60,000 nucleotides of DNA from Polytrichum commune (Eukaryota > Streptophyta > Polytrichopsida > Polytrichales > Polytrichaceae), in assembly GCA_950295325.1 (NCBI GenBank), contig OX485803.1, positions 57,057,554-57,117,553 of the forward strand. Direction: 5' to 3'. Under the pieces are notes generated by a model, which saw only the letters and a program-made list of their open reading frames with translations, made no database searches and was not told the origin of the DNA. Shown here one piece after another: positions 23,599-33,160 of the stretch (the first letter of the stretch is position 1; each line of letters opens with the position of its first letter). The position numbers and the translations under genes were made by a program.

Positions 23599-24299
23599 TG
23601 TGAGCCCAAAAGGGTGCCCACATTTAGTCTTAGACCCTTGAAACGTTAGTTGATGCACTTTGAAGTAGGATGTTACTTCACAAAAATATAAAAAGAGTGA
23701 AATGTTAGTCTTAGAAGTACCATGTTGTAAGAGGCTAGGATGTGAGTTGTTATTGTGTTTTTACCTTCGGAAGGATTTGAGTGAATGAGGATAGGTAAGG
23801 AGAACTTGGATTGAGTAGTTAGTGAGTAGGCTAGTACAAATGGATGGAGACAACCAAAGTGACTCAAGAGGCAAGTGCATTCGAATTGGGATGAATGGAG
23901 GATCACATGGAGCGCACAAGTGGACCACCTCATCATGACCACTTAATGGGGAAGGCCCAAGGAAGAATGCAAGGTGGAGGATAAGCAAATTCTCAAAGCA
24001 CCAATCAAATCACGAGTTAAGCATCGTGGTTTGAATTAAGTGGTGAGCGACGATTTGGGAAAGTAAGGGGAGAAAGTTATGGCGGCGGAAAGCGAAGGAG
24101 GCTAAGTTTGGGTTGAAGCATCCCAAGTTTGGTAAAGTGTGGTAGGTAGAAAGCCAAGGCTAGTTAAATGTTCGAATTAGGATCCTTGTTGATCATTTGA
24201 GGGAGGAAGGCTTAGAAGATAGGATTGGCGCCTACTAAGTAGGAGGAAATCTCAAGGGCTTATCGTGAGCCTTGAGGGTGCTCACCCCCTCAAGCTTAC

Positions 24300-24307
24300 T
24301 ATATAAT
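24300..24307 (+). promoter_or_regulatory. LTR TATA box
   Basis: TATATAAT, followed about 25 bp later by a pyrimidine-rich CATTCTTCCCTCACTCATCC that could hold the start site. This would mark the U3/R border. The identical site in the 3' LTR is 33862-33869. Confidence 0.65.
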
Positions 24308-24819
24308 CCCTCATTCTTCCCTCACTCATCCTCTCTTTCCTTTGTGCTCCAAGGCACCCCACGAGTTATAAGTGTGGGTGTGGGAAGCCATATTGGAGCA
24401 CATGTGTGTGCTTAGTTTTTAGTTTGAGAGCCAAGGCTTGACCTCTTGGTAGAAGAGGGCTTGACCTCTTGGTAGAATTAGTGTTGACGTGAAGGATTTT
24501 AAAGTTAATTCATGATTCCAATTTGTGGTACTTAAAGTTCATGTTTTGAATACACGTGGTTGCAAGTTCCATGTTTAAGAGTTGAGCACTTGATGTTGTG
24601 ATGAGTGCAAAAATATACTTGTGTGGATTAGTTAGTCTTAGTGAAGTTAGGAAATTCTCTCTCCCCCTCTCCTCTCTAGGATTTTAGGATTTTAGGATTA
24701 GAGAAGAATTGTGTGATTAGAAAGGGGTTGTTAGTAGAATTAGGGAAATTAGGTAGGAAGATTAGTTAAGGGCTTGAATAATTAGTGAGGTAGTTGGGGA
24801 TTACAACTACAAAGTTGTG

Positions 24820-25255
24820 GGTTCATGAAGGAGCTGGGTTTATGAAGGAGCTGGGTTTGTTTAGTTAGAAAGTAAAGAGCTGGGTTTATGAAGGACCTGG
24901 GTTTGTTTAGTTAGAAGCTAAGGAGCTGGGTTTATGAAGGAGCTGGGTTTGTTTAGTTAGAAAGTAAAGAGCTGGGTTTATGAAGGACCTGGGTTTGTTT
25001 AGTTAGAAGCTAAGGAGCTGGGTTCATGAAGGAGCTGGGTTTGTTTAGTTAGAAGCTAAGAAGCTGGGTTTATGAAGGACCTGGGTTTGTTTAGTTAGAA
25101 GCTAAGGAGCTGGGTTCATGAAGGAGCTGGGTTTATGAAGGAGCTGGGTTTGTTTAGTTAGAAGCTAAGAAGCTGGGTTTATGAAGGAGCTGGGTTTATG
25201 AAGGAGCTAGGTTTATGTAATTAGAAAGTAAAGAGATGGGTTCATGAAGGAGCTT
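24820..25255 (+). repeat. Minisatellite inside the LTR
   Basis: About nine units of roughly 46 bp, built from GAGCTGGGTTTATGAAGGAC and TGGGTTTGTTTAGTTAGAAG, with some shortened 17-bp units. The unit order is the same in the 3' LTR (34,382-34,817), as expected if both were copied at one insertion. Confidence 0.9.
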
Positions 25256-25954
25256 AGTAGATAGCCTACCTAATTAGCTCATAGACAAGTAGTTAGTTAC
25301 ATTATGCTAGTTAGTGTTATGTGTGGCTTTCACAAGTAAATGTATTTGAGATTGACTATAGAGAATAGTGTTTTTTTTAACACTTGCATCCTCTCTTTAA
25401 AAATAAACCACGTGCACAACTTAATGGAGAATGTGGAGCACTCTCGCGATGGCAAGACAAAGGAAGCAAAGACCAAAGGTGCGAGGGAGAGATTGACATA
25501 AGTCACATAAGTATTTCTTAATACTTAAAGGCTTATGTACGGTATGGAGACACCAAGTGAGACCTCTTATAGTAGCGATACGGAATACACAAGTGATAGT
25601 TCAAGTGGTAGTATAGAGTCAACGGCACGGACTCCATTTAGGAGAGGGATATCCTTAAGGGCTTGTGTAGCTAAAGCAGCCGGATGGACGTTAGAAGCAA
25701 ACAAAGACAAAATAGCACCCGAGCATAAGGAGGTTAAAATAACATAGTTAACTTGTGCATTCTCCACATACGTATTGAAATCGTACATTGAGTTGTTAAA
25801 AGTGAAATTCCAGTTAAATCCAAGACCACTTGAAGGGTGAACATTGCACTATGGACTCATCCAAGTCCAAATCCAATACCGCGGAGGAATGTGAGCCCAA
25901 ACCCACTACTCGGACTACGGACGCTTAAGGGTGGGGGGTTTGGCCTCACATAAT

Positions 25955-25973
25955 TGGTGCGTCCGCCGGGAGC
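25955..25973 (+). promoter_or_regulatory. Primer-binding-site-like sequence
   Basis: TGGTGCGTCCGCCGGGAGC begins 4 bp after the 5' LTR. TGG would pair with the CCA end of a tRNA. It resembles tRNA-Arg-type PBS sequences of other plant elements, but I cannot name the tRNA with confidence. Confidence 0.6.
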
Positions 25974-26859
25974 GAAGCGGAAGGTAGTTACAAGACTTGG
26001 AGGCGACTAGGAGACTTGGAGGCAACTAGGAAAAATTGGAGACACAAACTTGAGAGAAGGGAAGGAGCACCCGAAACTCGGTAAGTATTCTTTCTTTGGG
26101 TTACATTTGAATTCATTGTATTTCAACTATTCCTTGGAATGAATTGCATTGTCAATTACGGAAATTCATTTTTGAGGAAGGAGCGCGGCGAAGGTACGTC
26201 CTCAACCTTTTTGGGGATTTGCTAAGAACTTAAAAGGAACCTATAACCGAGTAGCTCATTAAAATATTAGAGGGTAAATTCACCTTAGGACATTGAACTT
26301 TGACACTCACCTCGGGGTGAGTCTCAAAGTTTTGGGAGTTGTCATTTCATGCTCTAGATTAAATTAATATTTCACAAAGTTTATGATGTTGTTACATTGA
26401 GTCACGATTGAGGGGAGTGCTAACTCACAGGGGGATGCGATTGCTCAAGGTATGTTTATTTCTTCAAAGTGAACTCATTAACTAATTAAGGAATGCCTTT
26501 TGTACTCGTGATTGTTGTTATCCGTTGTAGAGGGTAATTCCCGAATTGTGGATGGTGTGAGAAGTTGAAGGGTGAAGCCTCGACTTTTAACATAATCTAC
26601 TCGGAAGGTCACCCCCTCACAATCGGTATTGTGGTGAGTGTTAATTTGCGGGAAGGTGCGGAGGTGATGCTCCGACTTAACCAAAAAATTAACATGAACA
26701 TGCCTATCCCCTATTGGGATTCTTTCACCTAAGTGGGCTTGCAGGTTCTTTTCCTCACCTCCTAAAAAAATTATAACCACACCAAGACAAGTGAAAATAT
26801 TAAGAGGGGAATTGCTAGGATTATGTGTGGTCAAGTGAGGGTCGATCGATTCTTATGGA
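25974..26859 (+). other. Ty3/gypsy 5' leader
   Basis: Non-coding on the plus strand up to the gag ATG. The landmark GGAAGGAGCGCGGCGAAGGT is echoed at about 39,450 (GGAGGGAGCACGGCTAAGGT), which points to an older relative there. Short minus-strand frames are not supported as genes. Confidence 0.6.
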
Positions 26860-29800
26860 ATGCAACGTAGGACTCGCTCACAAAAACCAAGTTTGATAGT
26901 AGGACTAGAGAAATCTACTCGAAAGAGGCGGTCCTCTAAAATCAGTGATAGATTAGAACAAGATAATGTTAGAATAGAGAGTTGTTTGAACGTCGAACCT
27001 AGGACTAGGTCAATTCTAGACACCTTAGAACTTGGAGCTCAACTTGAAGAGGAGATCACTCCCTCCAAATTGAGTGGTGAAACTTCTTCGGAAAATTACA
27101 CACTTAGAAAAGAATTCCCGGTAGAAGTTGATAGGGGATTGTTGAATAGTTCACCGGTCACCATGGCCGAGGAACGGGGGATGGATCCACCACCCATACC
27201 CCCAATTCCGCCCATACCTCCTATACCTCCAATAGACCCATTGGTTAGGCCAAGAGGCCTACCAATTGTGGTTCCACAAAATTTAGCGGCGATGGATATG
27301 CCATCTCATCTCCCTAAATTTTATGGGACCAAGGATGAGGACCCCTCTCGGCACATGGAACGGTATATCGAACGGTTGGCTAGCTTCCTCATAACCGACC
27401 CGGGTTATTGGTTAGTGTGGTTTCCTACCACTCTAGAGGGGGAAGCCTATGAATGGTATCGGGATCATGCCGAGGGACATTTTAGGGGATGGGAACAATT
27501 ACAAAGGGAGTTTCTTAACGAATTTAGGCCGGAAGTGGGTCAAAGTACCGCATTAAGGGCATTGTCGTCATTGAAGCAAGGAAGGGAGGAAGAAATTTCG
27601 GCTTACATTAGGAGGTTTGATTTAGTGTGCACTAGATTTGTGGGTACCATGCTCAACGACGACACGCTAAAGCAATTTTTCATTCAAGGGTTTTTTAAGT
27701 CCGGAACTATTAGGGGTGTTCTAGAAAGGAATCCCTTGACCTTGGCGGATGCCAAGCGTGCGGCTAGAGATATTGAAAACTTGGATAAAGATCACGAAAG
27801 GCTATGGAGAAGGGAGGATGAATTGATCCCACAATTCATCCCCATACGCCCTAGGGTGGTAGCGGTAGAACCCGCTAAGTATGAGAACCAAATTCCATAT
27901 GCCATTGTGGACACCGGTCCCCGACCTTTAGCGGTTAGGGAACCGGCACCTCTTTTGGCACTACCGGCCCCTAGAACGGATCCACACTTGGAGGAGGTTG
28001 AGAGAAGACTAGGTGCTAGCCAACTAGGATTCCAAGAGGCTATGATAAAACAAATGCAAAGCCTCACGGATCAAATGTCATTAATGATCCAGAGTCAACA
28101 ACCGGGGCCTCCACCCCCGGTTGAGTCGGGTAAACATTCTTCCGGATTATGGTGTGTCCAATGTGGCCAACCGGGCCACACGCGTCAATTTTGTAGAAGT
28201 GGACAAAACCGTGACCAAAGAGGAAACGGTAACCCACCTCAACAAAATCAACGAGGTCAAGCGCCACCTCACTATGGAAATGGAAGCAATAGAGGACCAC
28301 AACCTAGAGGGCAAGGTGGCCAAAATTTAGAGAAGAAGGAATTTCATCCCTTTTGTGGAAGGTGGCACGCTCAAGGACAATGTTGGTCCGAAGGTCAAGA
28401 GTTTAATTGTAGCAATTGTGGAGGAAGTCATCCCTCGGATACGTGTCGCCAACCGGACAAAATAATTAATGTCCCTTACCCGGTGGCTAATCCACAACAA
28501 CAAGCAAGGGATAATATGCGAGGTGCTAGGCCACAAGGAGTACCGGCCAATGAACTTAGGCCACCTAACTTATACTATGACCATAGTAATGCTAGGCAAA
28601 CTTTTCATCCACCGGCGGGCTTGCAAACTACAACCGGTTACATTCCAATACAAAATAGACAAGGAGTTCCACCTAATGGTAGTAACGGGAGACAAGCGCC
28701 TCCAACGGATCCGGGACCATCTAACTCCCAAGATGTTAGGTTCATGGATGGAGTGTTGGAGGCCACATGTGATGACATGCTTCCTCTCCCAACGAGAATT
28801 GGAGAGGAGCAAAGTCAATGGCCTCCTCACACCAATGCTATTACATATGAGTTAGTGAAGGGTAAGGGTGTGGTTGAAGAAGCACCTGCACTAGCGGTAA
28901 CTACTAGGGCTAGGAGAGGGGATGCCCCGTTGGAGGTAGGAATAGGAGAGCAAGGAAATTACTCTTCGGATGAAGAGATTAATCTCTCCGAGTTGGATAG
29001 GGTAGCTAGAAGAGCTACTAAGGATGTGGAGAGGGAAAATATAATTTTACAAGATAGGGAGAGGACTAATGCGGTACATGACTTGGATAATAGCGATGTG
29101 GGTGAATGGGAAGGACCGGGGGTTCCCGTAGACGAATTCGACGTAGTGGGTAATTCTAAGGTGGAAAGATCTACCGGGTACGACTTGTGGGCGGACCTTA
29201 GTACACTCAAGGCGGATATTACTTTCGGCCAACTATTGGAAATTTCACCCACGGCAAGGAAAACATTAAAGGAGGGAATGCCGGTACACAAGAGGATGAG
29301 GAAGGTGAAAGCTAAAATAGCCGCTAGGATCCAATCACAAGGTGGAAGAGACGTGAAAGCTATAGAAATAGAAGTTGTTATAGTAGATAAGGTGGTTCCT
29401 AATGTGCTAGTCGACGGAGGGAGTAGTCTAAATATACTACCGGAGGATACTATGAAAAAATTGGGACTTGGACTCACGGGGCCTTCACCTTTGGTCATAA
29501 ATATGGCAAATCAAAGTTCGACTACGCCTTTGGGGATGATCAAGGATTGTAGAATGACTACGGGAGGTGAGGAGTACTTGGTCACCTTCCATGTCATTAG
29601 AATGCACTCCAACAAGGACACCTTCCCCATTTTGCTAGGTAGGCCTTGGTTGCGGATGGCGAATGCTATGGTCAATTGGGGTGGACCTAAACCATCCATC
29701 ACTTATGGTCCGGAGGGTAATAGGGTCATAGTGTCCATTGGTTCATTAGAAGGATGGATGAAGAAGGAGATGTATTTGCCATTGGAGAAGGAAATTGATG

Positions 29801-32800
29801 ACTTAAACGAGAATGAGATTGGCAAGGCATTGGTGGGAGTCGTCCATCCCGAAGGTCAAAGGGTTGTTATAGATTCGGGCTCGGGAAGTCTAGGTCCTAA
29901 TTTTTACAATTATGGGGATAATGGGGATTATGCCCAATGGCTAAGGGAGTACCCCGAGTCCGAGGTTGATGTAATGGTTACATTTCACCAAGTAGGCTTA
30001 GGGAGTGAATTTCCTAGTGTTAGTTTAGGAGAGGGCTCATTGTTGGAGCCATGTGAGGTGCTCACCGAGGAAGAGTGGGTTAGCGGTGGGTTAACACCTT
30101 GGGTAGATGACGTGGAAGAGGGTAAGGTTAGTTTAATTCATGTAGATGGGACTCAAGAGGAGGATGTGATTATTGAGTCATCGAAACTGGAGGAGCCTTT
30201 ACATTTCAAGACCACGTCTACGGGGATAGTTGTAGGTCAAGATGTGAAAGATTACCCCAATGTGCCTTCCGATTGGTATCGGAACAAAGAGGAACAAGCA
30301 CATGTGTCGGAAGCGGATTGGCGGTACGTGGATGTGAAATTAAAGGATGGAAAAACCCGACAAATGAAGATGGGCTCCAAATTGGGGGAGAAAGAGGTTA
30401 GGGAGTATAGCAATTTGGTGGATGAGTTTAGTGATACTTTTGCATGGTCCTACGATGAGCTTAAGGGAATTCCTAGGGAAATGGTAGAGCACCGGATTCC
30501 TTTAATTCCGGGGGCGAGGCCAATTAGACAAAAGGAGAGGAGGATGAATCCTCAATTGCAATTGTTGGTGAAAGCGGAATTGGAAAGGTTATTGAAGGCC
30601 GGGTTTATCAAGCCGGTGGAAATCACGGATTGGGTTTCTCCTATGGTCTTAGTAAAGAAAAAAAATGGGAAATTAAGGGTTTGTGTCGACTATAGGAAAT
30701 TGAATTCGTGCACACAAAAGGATCACTTCCCCTTACCTTTTATCACCTTGTTGCTTGAGGAGGTTGGAGGTCATTCGCGATATACCTTTATGGATGGGTA
30801 TGCGGGTTATAATCAAATTTCCATAGCCCTCCAAGATATCCATAAAACGGCTTTTACTACACCTTGGGGTACTTTTGTGTGGGTAGTGATGCCATTTGGG
30901 TTATGTAATGCCCCGGCTACTTTCCAACGATTAGTAATGTATATCTTCACCGACTTGTTGTTCAAATCCATGACCGTCTTTGTGGACGATTTTAGCACAC
31001 AAAGTAATGTGGATGATCACCTACATTGTGTTAGGGAGGCATTGGTTAGGTGTAGGAAGATGAGGTTAGCATTGAACCCGGATAAGACATTTTTGGGAGT
31101 GAATAAGGGAGTGTTGTTGGGTTATGTTGTTAGTGAGAAAGGTAGAGAACCCGATCCGGATAAGATTGCGGCCATAAGCGACTTGGCAACTCCAACCAAT
31201 TCCAAGGGGATCTCTAAGTTGTTAGGACATGTGGGATGGTACCGGGAACTTATTCCTAATTTTTCAAAGATAGCGGTGCCCATTACCCATTTGCTCAAAA
31301 AGGATGTCAAATTCGAGTGGACGGATGCTTGTCAAAAAGCCTTTGAGGAATTGCGGGATAGGTTGAGCACCTATCCGGTGTTGATACCACCCAATTGGGG
31401 TAAACCTTTTCACGTCTATTGTGATGCTAGTAATGTGGCAATAGGGAGTGCGCTTTGTCAAGCAACGGGAGAAAAAGAGAAGGATCAACCTATAGCTTAT
31501 GCGAGTAAGCAATTGACCCCCGCCGAAAGAAACTACTCTACAACGGAGAGGGAGTGCCTAGCCATGGTGTTTTCCGTTAAAAAGTTTAGGCATTACCTCA
31601 TGTGCAACCCGGTTGTATTTTTTGTTGACCACATGGCTATCAAGTATCTAATTAACAAGGCGGAGTTAAGTGGTAGGTTAGCTAGGTGGGTTTTGTTATT
31701 AGAAGAATTCGACTACACGGTGGAATATAAACCGGGTCGTATGCATTTACAAGCGGACCACTTGTCTAGGTTGTCGGAGGAGATAGGAAAAAATCCGGTA
31801 AATGATATGTTAGTAGATGATAGCCTCTTTGTGGTCACTTCTACACCGGAGTGGTATGCGGGCATAGTGGAATTTCTAACAACCCACAAGTTGCCCAAAG
31901 AGTGGACAAAAGAAGAGAGAAGGAAGGTGAGGGTAAATAGTAGGCAATTTGTTGTAGTGGGCCATAGGTTGTTTAGAAGGGGGTCCGATGGTATTTTACG
32001 ACGATGCGTGTCAAAAACGGAGGTTGAAGCGATTTTAATCGTTTGCCACGATAGCGCTTGCGGCGGTCACTTCTCGGGTCAACTCACCGGGCAAAAAATA
32101 CTTAGAGCGGGCTACTTTTGGCCTACACTATTTAAGGACGCCCATGACTATGTAAGGAAATGCGACGCTTGCCAACGGTATGCCCGAAACGACCTTAGAA
32201 TGGAGATGCCTTTACATGTATCATTACCCTTAATTCCTTTCGAAAAATGGGGCATCGACTGTGTGGGTGAGGTCCATCCCCAATCTTCAAAAGGAATGAA
32301 ATATATTGTGGTGGCAACCGAGTACCTCACCAAGTGGGCGGAAGCCAAAGCGGTGAAGACCGACACGGCGGAACACGCGGCAACATTTATGTACGAAAAC
32401 ATAATTTCGCGGTTCGGGGTGCCGAAGATCCTAGTAAGCGATAGGGGTACTCACTTTTTGAATGACTTGATTCGAGAGATGACAGAGAAATTTAAAATTG
32501 ATCACCGGAAGACTACTCCCTACCACCCACAAACCAATGGACAAACGGAAAGGGTTAACGGAATTTTGGTGAGTATACTACGCAAGACGGTTATAGACTC
32601 GAAGCGGGATTGGGATACGAAACTAACGGCGGCACTTTGGGCATACCGTACAACCTATAAGGTAACTACACGTGCTACACCATTTTCCTTAGTCTATGGT
32701 CTTGAAGCGACACTACCAATCGAATATGAAGTCGAGTCACTTAGGGTGGCCGTGAGTACGAGACTTACCGAAAGTCAATCCTTACGAAATCGACTAACCG

Positions 32801-33099
32801 ATTTGGAAGCACTTGACGAAGGGAGGAGAATGGCGGCTCAACATATTGAGGCAATCCAAAGAAGGAGAAAGATTACTTTCGACAAACGACATAAGAGAAG
32901 GGCCCTAACACCGGGAATGATGGTCATGATTCAAGACGCACGAAAGCTTGAATTTCCGGCGAAATTCAATGCGGTATGGTTAGGACCTTACCTTGTCTAT
33001 GAGGTCTTTCCTAATAATTCAATTCAATTGGAAACGTTGAATGGTGAGCTCTTTCCTACCCGTACATCGGGAAGTAGATGTAAGGAGTACCGAACTTGA
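26860..33099 (+). CDS. Gag-Pol polyprotein, Ty3/gypsy, 2,079 aa
   Basis: A single frame encodes every retrotransposon protein. Residues about 110-125 are a Pro-Ile repeat and about 145-310 the retrotransposon Gag domain. Zinc knuckles follow: CVQCGQPGHTRQFC (432-445, CX2CX4HX4C), a variant HX2CX3HX4C (496-508) and CX2CX3HX4C (517-529). The protease has VDGGSS with Asp852. Reverse transcriptase shows FMDGYAGYNQI (Asp1312) and FVDD (1374-1377). RNase H has Asp1522, Glu1565, Asp1590 and Asp1633. Integrase has the zinc site H1730/H1737/C1768/C1771 and catalytic D1800, D1861 and E1897 (D-x60-D-x35-E). All key residues are present, so the protein looks functional. No frameshift or stop separates gag from pol, so the Gag:Pol ratio must be set another way. 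No chromodomain or envelope-like frame follows. Confidence 0.97.
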   Translation: MQRRTRSQKPSLIVGLEKSTRKRRSSKISDRLEQDNVRIESCLNVEPRTRSILDTLELGAQLEEEITPSKLSGETSSENYTLRKEFPVEVDRGLLNSSPVTMAEERGMDPPPIPPIPPIPPIPPIDPLVRPRGLPIVVPQNLAAMDMPSHLPKFYGTKDEDPSRHMERYIERLASFLITDPGYWLVWFPTTLEGEAYEWYRDHAEGHFRGWEQLQREFLNEFRPEVGQSTALRALSSLKQGREEEISAYIRRFDLVCTRFVGTMLNDDTLKQFFIQGFFKSGTIRGVLERNPLTLADAKRAARDIENLDKDHERLWRREDELIPQFIPIRPRVVAVEPAKYENQIPYAIVDTGPRPLAVREPAPLLALPAPRTDPHLEEVERRLGASQLGFQEAMIKQMQSLTDQMSLMIQSQQPGPPPPVESGKHSSGLWCVQCGQPGHTRQFCRSGQNRDQRGNGNPPQQNQRGQAPPHYGNGSNRGPQPRGQGGQNLEKKEFHPFCGRWHAQGQCWSEGQEFNCSNCGGSHPSDTCRQPDKIINVPYPVANPQQQARDNMRGARPQGVPANELRPPNLYYDHSNARQTFHPPAGLQTTTGYIPIQNRQGVPPNGSNGRQAPPTDPGPSNSQDVRFMDGVLEATCDDMLPLPTRIGEEQSQWPPHTNAITYELVKGKGVVEEAPALAVTTRARRGDAPLEVGIGEQGNYSSDEEINLSELDRVARRATKDVERENIILQDRERTNAVHDLDNSDVGEWEGPGVPVDEFDVVGNSKVERSTGYDLWADLSTLKADITFGQLLEISPTARKTLKEGMPVHKRMRKVKAKIAARIQSQGGRDVKAIEIEVVIVDKVVPNVLVDGGSSLNILPEDTMKKLGLGLTGPSPLVINMANQSSTTPLGMIKDCRMTTGGEEYLVTFHVIRMHSNKDTFPILLGRPWLRMANAMVNWGGPKPSITYGPEGNRVIVSIGSLEGWMKKEMYLPLEKEIDDLNENEIGKALVGVVHPEGQRVVIDSGSGSLGPNFYNYGDNGDYAQWLREYPESEVDVMVTFHQVGLGSEFPSVSLGEGSLLEPCEVLTEEEWVSGGLTPWVDDVEEGKVSLIHVDGTQEEDVIIESSKLEEPLHFKTTSTGIVVGQDVKDYPNVPSDWYRNKEEQAHVSEADWRYVDVKLKDGKTRQMKMGSKLGEKEVREYSNLVDEFSDTFAWSYDELKGIPREMVEHRIPLIPGARPIRQKERRMNPQLQLLVKAELERLLKAGFIKPVEITDWVSPMVLVKKKNGKLRVCVDYRKLNSCTQKDHFPLPFITLLLEEVGGHSRYTFMDGYAGYNQISIALQDIHKTAFTTPWGTFVWVVMPFGLCNAPATFQRLVMYIFTDLLFKSMTVFVDDFSTQSNVDDHLHCVREALVRCRKMRLALNPDKTFLGVNKGVLLGYVVSEKGREPDPDKIAAISDLATPTNSKGISKLLGHVGWYRELIPNFSKIAVPITHLLKKDVKFEWTDACQKAFEELRDRLSTYPVLIPPNWGKPFHVYCDASNVAIGSALCQATGEKEKDQPIAYASKQLTPAERNYSTTERECLAMVFSVKKFRHYLMCNPVVFFVDHMAIKYLINKAELSGRLARWVLLLEEFDYTVEYKPGRMHLQADHLSRLSEEIGKNPVNDMLVDDSLFVVTSTPEWYAGIVEFLTTHKLPKEWTKEERRKVRVNSRQFVVVGHRLFRRGSDGILRRCVSKTEVEAILIVCHDSACGGHFSGQLTGQKILRAGYFWPTLFKDAHDYVRKCDACQRYARNDLRMEMPLHVSLPLIPFEKWGIDCVGEVHPQSSKGMKYIVVATEYLTKWAEAKAVKTDTAEHAATFMYENIISRFGVPKILVSDRGTHFLNDLIREMTEKFKIDHRKTTPYHPQTNGQTERVNGILVSILRKTVIDSKRDWDTKLTAALWAYRTTYKVTTRATPFSLVYGLEATLPIEYEVESLRVAVSTRLTESQSLRNRLTDLEALDEGRRMAAQHIEAIQRRRKITFDKRHKRRALTPGMMVMIQDARKLEFPAKFNAVWLGPYLVYEVFPNNSIQLETLNGELFPTRTSGSRCKEYRT

Positions 33100-33160
33100 C
33101 TAGGCAACTTACCCTTGGAGCAAGAGATGTTTGGATTCATCCCCCGATGGTCGCCAATTA

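Larger units (their letters stand above)
23599..25950 (+). repeat. 5' LTR of the Ty3/gypsy element
   Basis: 2,352 bp, TG...CA, ending in GGTTTGGCCTCACA. It holds a TATA box at 24300-24307 and a minisatellite at about 24,820-25,255. A 70-codon frame (25535-25747) repeats in the other LTR and is unlikely to be a gene. Confidence 0.97.

Noticed and set aside
22595-23641. Open frames of 302-342 codons on both strands
   Set aside because: They are translations of a 78-bp tandem repeat, whose length is a multiple of three and which has no stops in any frame.
25535-25747. 70-codon Ser/Thr-rich frame in the LTR as a gene
   Set aside because: It is duplicated only because it lies in both LTRs, it overlaps frames on the other strand, and it has no recognisable domain.
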